Made by a program: the position numbers and the translations under genes | Part shown: piece by piece, positions 36,294 through 44,962 of the stretch | Position numbering within the stretch: position 1 is the stretch's first letter | How the letters are laid out: each line of letters opens with the position of its first letter | DNA from: Erythrobacter tepidarius | Lineage (GTDB): Bacteria; Pseudomonadota; Alphaproteobacteria; Sphingomonadales; Sphingomonadaceae | Direction of reading: 5' to 3' | DNA length: 64,000 nt | NCBI RefSeq assembly: GCF_002155695.1 | Contig: NZ_MUYJ01000007.1 | Coordinates: 124,001 to 188,000 of the forward strand | The notes under the pieces: model-generated | Database searches by the model: none | Seen by the model: only the letters and a program-made list of their open reading frames with translations | What the model was told of the DNA's origin: nothing

Positions 36294-38425
36294 CACGCCA
36301 CCTCTTTCGCGTTCGGTTCCTGTCCGCCACCGGCCGCGCTGCCGAGCAGTCGCACCGCGTCGGCCAGCGGCAGCACCACACTGAAGCGCGTGCCCAATCC
36401 TTCACGCGATTCGACCGCGATCCGGCCACCCATCGCCTTGACCAGTTCGCGTGCCTCGAAGGCGCCGATGCCAAAGCCGGCGGGCTTGGACGAGACGAAC
36501 GGCTTGAACAGACCGGTGCGCACGAATTCAGGACTCATCCCGCAGCCCGTATCGATCACTTCAAGCGTGCCGTAGAGGCCGTCGGCGGTGATATCGATGC
36601 AAACCGGCATGCCCGGCTCGCTCGCGTCGATCGCGTTTTGCACCAGATGCACCAGCACCTGGTCCAGCGCTTCGGAATTGGCCATGACCCGCACGCTTTC
36701 TTCGCGGATCAGCACCACGGAATGGATCGCACCGAGCCGCTTGGCAACATTGCGCGCCAGCTCGGCCAGATCGACGGCGCAAAGCTGGTTGACCGGGTTC
36801 GCGCCATAGCGCCCGAGCCGCGCGAGAAGCGCCGTGAGCTTGTCCGCTGAATTGCGCAAGGTCAGCAGCATGTCGGCGCGAAAGGTGGGGTTGTTGGCGT
36901 GCTTCTGGGCGTTGGCGGCCAACAGCGAAAGCTGGCTGGCGAGGTTCTTGATATCGTGCATCACGAAAGCCATGCGGCGATTGAAATCGTCGAACCGCGT
37001 CGCATCCATCAGCGCCTGCTGACCGGCCTGTTCCGACAGGTAGCTGGCCAGCTGCTGTCCGACCACGCGCAGCAGATCGAAATCCTCCCAGTCGAGCCGC
37101 CGCGGCGTGCGCGGCCGGGCAAGCACCACCACCCCTACCAGCCGGTCGAAGTGGATCAGCGGCACAACCGCCCAGGCATCTTCGGCCTCGATCAGCCAGT
37201 GCGGCAGGTGCGCAATCTCGCCCTGGCGCGAAATCCCGCCGCGTGCCTCGTCGAGCGCGATGATCAGGTTGTGCTGTTCGAGCAGGCCCGCCAGTAGGTG
37301 CTCGCCCGCCACCGCAGGAACGGCGATGGTTGGCCAGTTCCAGCGCGCGGTGAGTTCGAGCTGGGCCTCCTCGTTGGGCATGAGCAACAGGCCTGCCGGG
37401 CTTTCGGTAATGTCGGCGAGCGCCTTGACGGCGCGCTCTTCCAGGCTGGCGCTGCCCTTGCCGGCGCGGCCGATGGTGCGGGTGAAGCGCAGCCATTCCT
37501 CGCGGTAATCATAGCGGTGCTGGAACAGGTGCTTGGTCGCGGTGACGCGCAGCCAGCCGCGCAGACGCGGCGAAGTGAAGGCCGCAACTGCCGCGCCTGC
37601 GGCCAGCGCCGGGAACAGCACCTGCGCGGTGCGAGCGAAATCGCCCCCCACCAGCGGCAGCGACTTGGCCACGAGCACCATCAACGCGAGATAGCTGCCG
37701 ATCAGCAGCAGCGAGAGTGTGCGGAAGGTAACCGCACGCGACGGGCTGAATTGCACGCGTGGCCCGGCCGGGCTCATTCCAAGTGCGAAGAGTACTCCCA
37801 TCATCCCGGCAACCAGCCCGCGCAGATCGCGCAGCAGCACCGGATATTCGCCTCCGAGATAGGCAATCGTCGCGAGGTTGAGATCATAGGCGAAGATGCC
37901 CGATAGCCCGATCACCGACCAGCGCAGCAAATGGCGCGATCCGTCGGCCGCCCCGGCGTAGAGATTGTGCAGCAACATAAGCGCGCCGATCGCCACCAGC
38001 ATATCGGTGAGCATCTGCACGTCGAAAGCGGCTTTGGTTACCGCTGGGAACTCCGCCCCGCGCAATTGCAGGCCCAGCACCACGGGCTGGCACAATTGCA
38101 CCAACACCAGCGCGATGATGACAGGGCGGATCGGCTTGAGGCTGGCGACGCGCCCGTCGGCCGAGAACATGCCGAAGATCGCCGCAATCAGCGCCAGATT
38201 GCGGGCCATGATGGCAATCTGGCCGGCGGCATGATCAGGCCCGAAGGCCGCGGCGAAGGCGCACGCTGCACCGCCCAACCCACTGGCGAAGGCCAGCGGC
38301 AGGCGATCAGGCCGGGCGGGATCGCCGCAGTGCCAGATCCACACCAGCGAACCGGCGCCCAGCACCGCTCCGGCAACCCATGCGAGCCACGCCAGCAGCG
38401 CCATGCCGTCGGGCAGCCCGCTCAC
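36293..38425 (-). CDS. prsK: PEP-CTERM system histidine kinase PrsK
   Basis: 710 residues. About nine N-terminal membrane helices (1-290), then a GAF domain (~310-470), then a kinase core: phospho-His in VMHDIKNLASQLSLL (~500), LVQNAIDASE, DTGCGMSPEF and GFGIGAFEARELVKAMGG. GTG start overlapping the sugar transferase stop (GTGA). Pairs with PrsR. The family is found in exosortase (PEP-CTERM) and extracellular polysaccharide clusters. Confidence 0.92.
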   Translation of the reverse strand: MSGLPDGMALLAWLAWVAGAVLGAGSLVWIWHCGDPARPDRLPLAFASGLGGAACAFAAAFGPDHAAGQIAIMARNLALIAAIFGMFSADGRVASLKPIRPVIIALVLVQLCQPVVLGLQLRGAEFPAVTKAAFDVQMLTDMLVAIGALMLLHNLYAGAADGSRHLLRWSVIGLSGIFAYDLNLATIAYLGGEYPVLLRDLRGLVAGMMGVLFALGMSPAGPRVQFSPSRAVTFRTLSLLLIGSYLALMVLVAKSLPLVGGDFARTAQVLFPALAAGAAVAAFTSPRLRGWLRVTATKHLFQHRYDYREEWLRFTRTIGRAGKGSASLEERAVKALADITESPAGLLLMPNEEAQLELTARWNWPTIAVPAVAGEHLLAGLLEQHNLIIALDEARGGISRQGEIAHLPHWLIEAEDAWAVVPLIHFDRLVGVVVLARPRTPRRLDWEDFDLLRVVGQQLASYLSEQAGQQALMDATRFDDFNRRMAFVMHDIKNLASQLSLLAANAQKHANNPTFRADMLLTLRNSADKLTALLARLGRYGANPVNQLCAVDLAELARNVAKRLGAIHSVVLIREESVRVMANSEALDQVLVHLVQNAIDASEPGMPVCIDITADGLYGTLEVIDTGCGMSPEFVRTGLFKPFVSSKPAGFGIGAFEARELVKAMGGRIAVESREGLGTRFSVVLPLADAVRLLGSAAGGGQEPNAKEVA

Positions 38426-39807
38426 CGCGCGCCCTCCGGCCAGAGGATCACCCGCACTGTCTGAAGCAGGATCACCAGATCGAGGAAGGGGGTGTAGTTC
38501 TTGGCGTAATAGAGATCATATTCGAGCTTGCGGCGGCTGTCTTCGACCGAGGCACCATAGGGATAGTTGATCTGCGCCCACCCGGTGATGCCCGGTTTCA
38601 CCATATGGCGCTCGCTGTAGAACGGAATTTCGGCCTCGAGGCTCTCGACAAAGGAAGGCACTTCGGGACGCGGGCCGACAAAGCTCATCTCACCCTTCAG
38701 CACGCTCCAGGTCTGGGGCAGCTCGTCGATCCTGACCTTACGAATGAAGCGGCCAAGGCGCGTGATGCGCGGGTCGTTTTCCTCGGCCCACTTGGCTCCA
38801 TCCTTTTCCGCATCGGCCCGCATCGAGCGCAGCTTGATAAGCGTGAAGGGTTCGCCATAAAGCCCGACGCGGGTCTGGCGGAAGAAGGCCGGGCCCTTGC
38901 TGTCGAGCTTCACGAGCCCGGCGAAGATGATAATAATCGGCAAGGTCAGCGCCAGCAGGATGCTGCTCGCGACGATGTCGAAGATGCGCTTGACCGCGCT
39001 CGAAAACATCCGCGAACTCGAAAATCCGTCGGAGAATATCAGCCAACTGGGATTGACCGTGTCGAGATCGACCCGTCCCGTCTCGCGCTCGATGAAGCTG
39101 GAAAAATCGTTGACGTGGACACCCTTGGTCTTGATCCGCAGCAAGTCCTTCAAGGGCAGCGCGTTGCGCCGCTCCTGCAACGCGAGCACCACTTCGGACA
39201 CGCCGAGATTTTCGACGAAGCGGCCAAGGTCATGGATCGCCGCACGCGGGATCGCTTCCTCGACCACGCGCTGGTTGTCGCCCATCGCGATATAGGCGAC
39301 AATGGCAAACCCGGTTTCTGGCTTTTCGCTCAGCTCGCGCAGACGCTGCGCCCGCTCGCCCGCGCCCAGAACCATGACACGGCGACGGAAGGCCGAGGAG
39401 CCAAGGAAGCTGGACAGCAGCAAGCGGTCGGCCACCAGCACGAGGATCGCCAGGCCCATGGTGTAGAGCAGGGTCGAACGCCAGAAGAAGTCGCTCGGGA
39501 CGATGAAGTCGATCACCGCCAGAGCGATGATGCCGAGGCTGATCGCCACCAGCAACCGCGCGCCGGCAAACCGCAGCGAACGCAGCGCATAGGGACCGTA
39601 AACCCCGACAGCGATCATCGCCAGCCAGATGATCATCGCCGTCCCGACAAGCACAAGCCAGCGATCGCCAAAATCGTCGATCGCCATGCCGATCTGGCCG
39701 GCGCGCAGCTGCCATGCCGCCTCGCTCGCCAGCACCAGCAAGCCCAGATCGAGCAGGCCAAGCAGCAGCACGGCGTGCGGGATATAGTGCTTGAACAGGC
39801 GGATCAT
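38422..39807 (-). CDS. XrtA/PEP-CTERM-associated sugar transferase
   Basis: 461-residue polyisoprenyl-phosphate glycosyl-1-phosphate transferase that loads the first sugar for polysaccharide export. Four to five N-terminal helices, a Rossmann-like CoA-binding-fold domain (VMVLGAGERAQRLREL), then the bacterial sugar transferase domain: KRIFDIVASSILLALTLPI, KLRSMRADAEKDG, RKVRIDELPQTWSVLKGEMS, GPRPEVP and PGITGWAQINYPYG. It heads the prsK-prsR-TPR operon, and all junctions overlap. Confidence 0.92.
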   Translation of the reverse strand: MIRLFKHYIPHAVLLLGLLDLGLLVLASEAAWQLRAGQIGMAIDDFGDRWLVLVGTAMIIWLAMIAVGVYGPYALRSLRFAGARLLVAISLGIIALAVIDFIVPSDFFWRSTLLYTMGLAILVLVADRLLLSSFLGSSAFRRRVMVLGAGERAQRLRELSEKPETGFAIVAYIAMGDNQRVVEEAIPRAAIHDLGRFVENLGVSEVVLALQERRNALPLKDLLRIKTKGVHVNDFSSFIERETGRVDLDTVNPSWLIFSDGFSSSRMFSSAVKRIFDIVASSILLALTLPIIIIFAGLVKLDSKGPAFFRQTRVGLYGEPFTLIKLRSMRADAEKDGAKWAEENDPRITRLGRFIRKVRIDELPQTWSVLKGEMSFVGPRPEVPSFVESLEAEIPFYSERHMVKPGITGWAQINYPYGASVEDSRRKLEYDLYYAKNYTPFLDLVILLQTVRVILWPEGAR

Positions 39808-39861
39808 GGGGGCAGGCCTCTTGCGTTGTCCTGCCTTCTAGGCGCGAGACCTTAAGTGTCG

Positions 39862-39872
39862 GTAAATTTTAC
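39862..39872. promoter_or_regulatory. GTAAA-T-TTTAC palindrome upstream of the sugar transferase
   Basis: A perfect 5-bp-arm palindrome about 55 nt before the sugar transferase ATG. The same arms, GTAAA and TTTAC, occur within the operator at 41284-41307. Could be coincidental AT-rich promoter sequence. Confidence 0.3.
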
Positions 39873-39922
39873 ACCTCTGCAAGGGTGCGCGTTTCTGCGG
39901 TTTGCGCCGGTTAACGCCCCGC

Positions 39923-41275
39923 TCAGCCCCCCACCCGCGGACGGGGCAAGGTGCTCGCCATGCGCGCCGGGGCAGGGGTCAGGCATTCGGCGCGCCCGCA
40001 ACGCAGGCACGGCGTGCCGAGCGGCACGGCATCGGCCGGATCGAGCGAGATGCCGCGGGCATATGCAAGTTCGCCGGCCAGACGCGCTTCAATCCCGAGC
40101 ACCACCGCGCGGCGGGCGGAGCACATCACCCCGTCGCCATCAACCGTGCGGGTGATGGTGAGCCAATGCCGCGGGGTTGCCTCGCCTTGCGCGAAAGTCA
40201 CCGCTTGGGTGAGCACCGTGCCAGGCCGCTCGAAGGCCGCGTAGGGTATCCAGGCCGGCCAGCGCGCACCCTCAAGCGGATAGAGCGCACCAGATGCGCC
40301 AGCAGTGAAACTCTCAAGCCGTCCAGCGCGGTCGATGGTGGCGACGAAGAACGGCAACCCGCGCTCGCCGACCCGCCCGAGCGTGGTGAGCCGCTGCGCT
40401 GCCTGATCGAAGCTGACGGCAAAGCGGCGCTGGAGCACCAAGAGATCATAGCCGGTCTGCTCGCAGGCGCGCAGGAAGCGGCGATAGGGCAAGAGCAGCG
40501 CGCCGGCGAGGTAATCGGTGATGTGTTCGCGGAAGATGGTGCGCGCTTCGGGAGAGGCAAGGTTGGCACCAGCCACCAGCGTCTCGATCCCTTCGCGCAT
40601 CTCCAGCGCACCGACCTGCCGGGCGATCTGGAAGCGGCGAGCGGCACCGGGCAGCATTTCCGACAGCTGCAACTGGCGCGCATGGAGATCGAGCCGGTGG
40701 ACCTGCCCCGGCATCACCTCGGCTGGCAGGATGCGCACCGTGATGCGGTGCTTCTCGCGCAGCCGGTCTCCGAGCGCCGCGCTGATTTCCCCGCGCGACA
40801 GGCGCAGTTCGTCGGCGAGACCCTCGGCAGCGTGATCGAGGTCGCTGAAGTGGTTCTGCCAGCGTTCGATCGCACGCCGGGCCGCGGCGGCGGCATCCTC
40901 GGCAATGATCCGCTCGCCCCCGCCCCTGTCGTAAAGCCGGGCGAAGGCGGCCGCGATCTGGGGCGCGGCGGCAAGGAATTCCTGGATTTCCTCGCGGTCG
41001 ATACCGAGATCGGCAAAGCGCTTGTCGGCCAAGCGCCGGGCAAGCCCATCGAGCCCGCCGATCGCATCATCTTCGCGCAGGGAACGCGGATCGAAGTCGA
41101 AACGCTCGATCACCTGCACCAGCACGCGTGCGGACAGCGGACGCTGGTTGCGCTCGATCAGGTTGAGATAGGATGGCGAGATACCGAGTGCTGCGGCCAT
41201 CGCGGCCTGCGTCAGTCCCTCGCGCTTGCGCAGGCGGCGCAGCGCCGGTCCTGCCAGAAGATTGGAATCCACCAT
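39923..41275 (-). CDS. ScfR/RamB-type XRE-family transcriptional regulator
   Basis: 450 residues. N-terminal Cro/XRE HTH (LRKREGLTQAAMAAALGISP, SYLNLIERNQRPLS) at ~15-55. A middle domain of the IrrE/ImmA type without a visible HExxH (YLAGALLLPYRRFLRACE), then the short-chain fatty acyl regulator C-terminus ending with the Cys cluster CLRCGRAEC. Relatives such as RamB control glyoxylate and propionate genes. Divergent from isocitrate lyase across 180 bp with a palindrome between, so aceA is the likely target. Confidence 0.87.
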   Translation of the reverse strand: MVDSNLLAGPALRRLRKREGLTQAAMAAALGISPSYLNLIERNQRPLSARVLVQVIERFDFDPRSLREDDAIGGLDGLARRLADKRFADLGIDREEIQEFLAAAPQIAAAFARLYDRGGGERIIAEDAAAAARRAIERWQNHFSDLDHAAEGLADELRLSRGEISAALGDRLREKHRITVRILPAEVMPGQVHRLDLHARQLQLSEMLPGAARRFQIARQVGALEMREGIETLVAGANLASPEARTIFREHITDYLAGALLLPYRRFLRACEQTGYDLLVLQRRFAVSFDQAAQRLTTLGRVGERGLPFFVATIDRAGRLESFTAGASGALYPLEGARWPAWIPYAAFERPGTVLTQAVTFAQGEATPRHWLTITRTVDGDGVMCSARRAVVLGIEARLAGELAYARGISLDPADAVPLGTPCLRCGRAECLTPAPARMASTLPRPRVGG

Positions 41276-41283
41276 GAGCGCCT

Positions 41284-41307
41284 TGTAAATTATTTTACTT
41301 ATTTACA
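41284..41307. promoter_or_regulatory. Palindromic operator between regulator gene and aceA
   Basis: TGTAAAT (41284-41290) and ATTTACA (41301-41307) are perfect inverted repeats 10 nt apart; a nested GTAAA-TTAT-TTTAC dyad overlaps them. It lies 9 nt from the regulator's ATG and ~150 nt from the aceA start. Likely binding site for the ScfR-type protein; binding is inferred. Confidence 0.65.
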
Positions 41308-41455
41308 CAAATTTTCGCGCAAATGTCGGGATAGCGACACGATTTCTTGTAATTTTTTCTGTGATGCTGCGCCGCAACACGGCAAATCCTGCCCCGAGCC
41401 GGTGCGAGTCCCTGCAACAGGCACGCACCCGCCCATGGACGGACAGGAGAAGCAC

Positions 41456-43054
41456 GTGACCTACCAGAACACCATCACCCGGATGCGCGACGTCATCACC
41501 GCCAACGGGCCGAGCTGGGCGGCGATCGATCCCGAAAACGCCGCGCGCATGGCGATCCAGAACCGCTTCCGCACCGGTCTCGACATCGCCAGGTACACCG
41601 CCCAGATCATGCGCGCCGACATGGCCGCCTATGATGCCGATCCGGCGCAGTACACGCAGTCGCTCGGCTGCTGGCACGGCTTCATCGCCCAGCAGAAGCT
41701 GATCGCGATCAAGAAGCACTTCGGCTCGACCAAGCGCCGCTACCTCTATCTTTCGGGCTGGATGGTCGCCGCGCTGCGCAGCGAATTCGGGCCCCTGCCA
41801 GACCAGTCGATGCACGAGAAAACCTCGGTGCCCGCGCTGATCGAGGAGATCTACACCTTCCTCAAGCAGGCCGATGCCCGCGAACTGGGCATGATGTTCC
41901 GCGCGCTCGACACCGCGCGCAAGGCCGGTGACGCGGTCGAGGCCAAGCGGCTCGAAAACGCGATCGACAATTACGAAACCCACGTCGTGCCGATCATCGC
42001 CGACATCGACGCCGGTTTCGGCAATGCCGAAGCGACCTATCTGCTCGCCAAGAAGATGATCGAGGCCGGCGCCTGCGCGCTCCAGATCGAGAACCAGGTT
42101 TCGGACGAAAAGCAGTGCGGGCACCAGGACGGCAAGGTGACCGTGCCGCACGAGGATTTCCTCCAGAAGATCCGCGCCTGCCGCCACGCTTTCCTCGAAC
42201 TGGGCGTAGAAGACGGGATCATCGTTGCCCGCACCGACTCGCTCGGCGCCGGCCTCACCAAGCAGATTGCCTACTCCAAGGAGCCGGGCGATCTGGGCGA
42301 CCAGTACAACAGCTTCCTCGATGCCGATGAAGTCGATCCGGCCAACATCACCAACGGCCAGGTCTTCATCAGCCGCGACGGCAAGTTGCTGGCGCCCAAG
42401 CGCCTGCCCTCGAACCTCTACCAGTTCCGCCCCGGCACCGGCGAGGACCGCGTCGTGCTCGACTGCATCACCTCGCTCCAGAACGGCGCCGACCTTCTCT
42501 GGATCGAGACCGAGAAGCCCCATGTCGAGCAGATCGCCGGCATGGTCGACCGGATCCGCGAAGTGGTTCCGAACGCCAAGCTGGTCTACAACAACTCGCC
42601 CAGCTTCAACTGGACGCTCAATTTCCGCCAGCAGGTGTTCGACGCCTGGCAAGCGGCTGGCAAGGACGTTTCGGCCTATGACCGCAGCCGCCTGATGAGC
42701 GTCGAATATGACGGCACCGCGCTGGCCGAGGAAGCCGACGAGAAGATCCGCACCTTCCAGCGCGACGCTTCGGCGCGGGCGGGCATCTTCCACCACCTCA
42801 TCACCCTGCCGACCTATCACACCGCGGCGCTCAGCACCGACAACCTTGCCCGTGAGTATTTCGGCGACGCGGGGATGCTCGGCTATGTCAAGAACGTCCA
42901 GCGCAAGGAGATCCGCGAGGGCATCGCCTGCGTGAAACACCAGAACATGGCCGGCAGTGACATTGGTGACGATCACAAGGAGTATTTCGCCGGTGAAGCC
43001 GCACTCAAGGCTGGTGGTGTCCACAACACCATGAACCAGTTCGAAGCGGCCTGA
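41456..43054 (+). CDS. aceA: Isocitrate lyase (long Pseudomonas type)
   Basis: 532-residue enzyme cleaving isocitrate to glyoxylate and succinate, the entry of the glyoxylate shunt. The active-site loop reads KQCGHQDGKVTVPHEDF (~219-235), with the catalytic Cys and His. VARTDSLGAGLTKQIAYS and NNSPSFNWTLNF are as in the long form. The GTG at 41456 follows ACAGGAGA with good spacing; an in-frame ATG at 41435 has none. The frame is open far upstream, but that part is antisense to the regulator. No malate synthase is nearby. Confidence 0.95.
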   Translation: MTYQNTITRMRDVITANGPSWAAIDPENAARMAIQNRFRTGLDIARYTAQIMRADMAAYDADPAQYTQSLGCWHGFIAQQKLIAIKKHFGSTKRRYLYLSGWMVAALRSEFGPLPDQSMHEKTSVPALIEEIYTFLKQADARELGMMFRALDTARKAGDAVEAKRLENAIDNYETHVVPIIADIDAGFGNAEATYLLAKKMIEAGACALQIENQVSDEKQCGHQDGKVTVPHEDFLQKIRACRHAFLELGVEDGIIVARTDSLGAGLTKQIAYSKEPGDLGDQYNSFLDADEVDPANITNGQVFISRDGKLLAPKRLPSNLYQFRPGTGEDRVVLDCITSLQNGADLLWIETEKPHVEQIAGMVDRIREVVPNAKLVYNNSPSFNWTLNFRQQVFDAWQAAGKDVSAYDRSRLMSVEYDGTALAEEADEKIRTFQRDASARAGIFHHLITLPTYHTAALSTDNLAREYFGDAGMLGYVKNVQRKEIREGIACVKHQNMAGSDIGDDHKEYFAGEAALKAGGVHNTMNQFEAA

Positions 43055-43069
43055 TCTTGCTGTGGGTTG

Positions 43070-43099
43070 CCGGAAGGGACGCGATTTGCGGCCTTCCGG
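43070..43099 (+). terminator. Hairpin after aceA
   Basis: CCGGAAGG (43070-43077) pairs with CCTTCCGG (43092-43099), 16 nt after the stop. No T-run. Confidence 0.5.
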
Positions 43100-43153
43100 T
43101 AATCTGCCGAAGCGCCTAAGACCTCGCGGGCTATCACCCAGCGGAGAGTGACG

Positions 43154-43339
43154 ATGAGCGATACCGATACCCCCAAGACCGAGCCCGCCCGCGCCCGCGC
43201 CTTGCTGTCGACGGCCGACATGAAGCTGCTGCGCCGCGCGCTCGAAAGCTACGCCCGCAACACCGAAGACCGCGAGGAGCTGGCCAAGATCAACGCCCTG
43301 CACCACCGCCTCGGGACCTACGTGCCGGCATCGGAATAG
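43154..43339 (+). CDS. Small hypothetical protein
   Basis: 61 residues, charged, with a predicted helix pair (LSTADMKLLRRALESYARN, then REELAKINALHHRLGTYV). GGAGAGTGACG precedes the ATG at 43154. No family recognised. A strong hairpin follows the stop, which supports a separate expressed unit. It sits downstream of aceA. Confidence 0.6.
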   Translation: MSDTDTPKTEPARARALLSTADMKLLRRALESYARNTEDREELAKINALHHRLGTYVPASE

Positions 43340-43369
43340 GTCCTTTCACAGTTCTCCTGGGGAGGAGAA

Positions 43370-43414
43370 ACGGCCGTCGGAATCGCCCCGCAAGGTGCGT
43401 GCTCCGGCGGCCGT
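43370..43414. terminator. 12-bp-stem hairpin between convergent genes
   Basis: ACGGCCGTCGGA (43370-43381) pairs with TCCGGCGGCCGT (43403-43414) with one G-T pair. It lies between the stops of the small protein and the M20 hydrolase and may serve both strands. Confidence 0.6.
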
Positions 43415-43460
43415 AATCATTGGTTCGCGCCGTCCTGTCGCTGCGTGACCGGCGACAGCA

Positions 43461-44780
43461 TCACCGCTTCTTCATCAGATCAAGCGTCGCCGCCGTCAGC
43501 GCCTCGGTTGCGGTGGCGATCACCACGGGCGCATCGGGCGCCCAGAACGGCGAATGCAGCGAGGGCAGTTGCAACTCGCCCTTCTGCGCCTTTTCCCACT
43601 GGTCCTGCGGCACCCCGCCGACCCAGAAGATCAGGCTTTCGACTTTGTCCCGGTCGGCGCGGTAATAGCGGCTGAAGTCCTCGCCGCCCATCACCGCGGG
43701 GGTCTCGAATACCCTCCCTTCGAAGCGGGTCCTGAGGCCCGCCATCACCTGTTCGGTGAACTCCGGCGTATTGTATGTCGCCGGGGTATAGGGGTCCTGC
43801 ACCGTAACCTTCGGCAGCTTGTCCTCGGGCATTCCGGCCGCCATCGCCTCGGCCCTGGCGATCCGGGCAATCCCCTCGAGCAGGTGCTGGCGGGTCTTGT
43901 CCTCGTAACTGCGCACCGTCAGCTGGAGCCGCGCTTCATCGGGGATGATGTTGTGCTTTGCCCCCGCCTGGAAGCTCCCCACCGTCACCACCGCCGCATC
44001 GGTCGGATTGAGTTCCCGGCTGACCAGCGTCTGGAGCCGGGTGACGATGCTGGCGGCGATCACGATCGGATCCTTGGTGGTGTGCGGGTAAGCCCCATGC
44101 CCGCCCACGCCGGGAACCACGATGTCGACGGAATCGACGTTCGCCAACGCAAAGCCCTTGGAATAGCCGATATGCCCCGCCGGAAACTGCGCGGCATCGT
44201 GGAAGGCCAGCACGTAATCGGGTTTTGGAAAGCGGGTGAAAAGCCCGTCATCGAGCATCGCCTTGGCGCCTTCGCCGATTTCCTCGGCTGGCTGGAGGAT
44301 CATCACCAGCGTGCCCGACCACTGGTCCTTGCGCGCCACGAGCTGCTGGGCGGTGCCGATCCACGCGGTCATGTGGGTATCGTGCCCGCAGGCGTGCATC
44401 ACCCCGGTCTCGGTGCCGTTCTGCGCGATGGCGCGCTTTTTCGAGGCATAGGGCAGGCCCGTTTGCTCGATCACCGGCAGTCCGTCCATGTCGGCGCGCA
44501 GCATCACCACCGGCCCCTCGCCATTCTTCAGCACCGCGACCACGCCGGTCTTGCCGACGCCTTCGGTCACCGCGAAGCCCAGCGCGCGGACGCGGGCAGC
44601 GAGCTTCCTCGCGGTCTCGACCTCCTGGAAACTCAGTTCGGGATTGGCGTGGAGATCCTCGTAAAGGGCGATAAGCCCCGGCATATCGGCCGCCACCGCA
44701 TCGCGCAGGTCATCCGCCTGCGCGGGCACCGCCAGCAGCGCCAGCGCGCTCGCCCCCGCCCGAATCGCCATCAACCGCAT
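43461..44780 (-). CDS. Secreted M20-family amidohydrolase/carboxypeptidase
   Basis: 439 residues. Signal peptide at 1-23 ending AQA. Peptidase M20D/amidohydrolase motifs: NPELSFQEVET, MLRADMDGLPV, HACGHDTHMTA (metal ligands), QPAEEIGEGAKAM and VMGGEDFSRY near the end. Relatives deacylate N-acyl amino acids or hippurate in the periplasm. GGAAAGGG precedes the ATG at 44780; the frame is open upstream to 44966, but the signal peptide fixes the start. The shared 26-bp element lies 29 nt upstream. Confidence 0.9.
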   Translation of the reverse strand: MRLMAIRAGASALALLAVPAQADDLRDAVAADMPGLIALYEDLHANPELSFQEVETARKLAARVRALGFAVTEGVGKTGVVAVLKNGEGPVVMLRADMDGLPVIEQTGLPYASKKRAIAQNGTETGVMHACGHDTHMTAWIGTAQQLVARKDQWSGTLVMILQPAEEIGEGAKAMLDDGLFTRFPKPDYVLAFHDAAQFPAGHIGYSKGFALANVDSVDIVVPGVGGHGAYPHTTKDPIVIAASIVTRLQTLVSRELNPTDAAVVTVGSFQAGAKHNIIPDEARLQLTVRSYEDKTRQHLLEGIARIARAEAMAAGMPEDKLPKVTVQDPYTPATYNTPEFTEQVMAGLRTRFEGRVFETPAVMGGEDFSRYYRADRDKVESLIFWVGGVPQDQWEKAQKGELQLPSLHSPFWAPDAPVVIATATEALTAATLDLMKKR

Positions 44781-44809
44781 CGCACTGCCCTTTCCTTCAT
44801 CTTCAGCCC

Positions 44810-44835
44810 TGTTGGAGACACATGAGACACTGTCC
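44810..44835 (-). repeat. 26-bp shared upstream element, copy B
   Basis: Exact reverse complement of 7038-7063, so it has the same orientation relative to its gene. On the minus strand it begins a six-codon frame, ATG at 44823 to a TGA ending at 44803 (MCLQQG), just as copy A starts MCLQ. Control element of the M20 hydrolase gene. Confidence 0.7.
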
Positions 44836-44962
44836 TGAAACAGAAAAGATCCGCCCGCGGCCGCTTTCGTCCACGAACGCAGATTGGTCATCAAGCGGCG
44901 CATTGCGATCATTGTCCGATCTTGCCATGGCGCACGACCGGTAGGAAACGCGCCCGCCCCTT

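Noticed and set aside
39902-41455. In-frame upstream extension of aceA
   Set aside because: It is antisense to the regulator gene; the GTG at 41456 has a good ribosome site and gives the family length.
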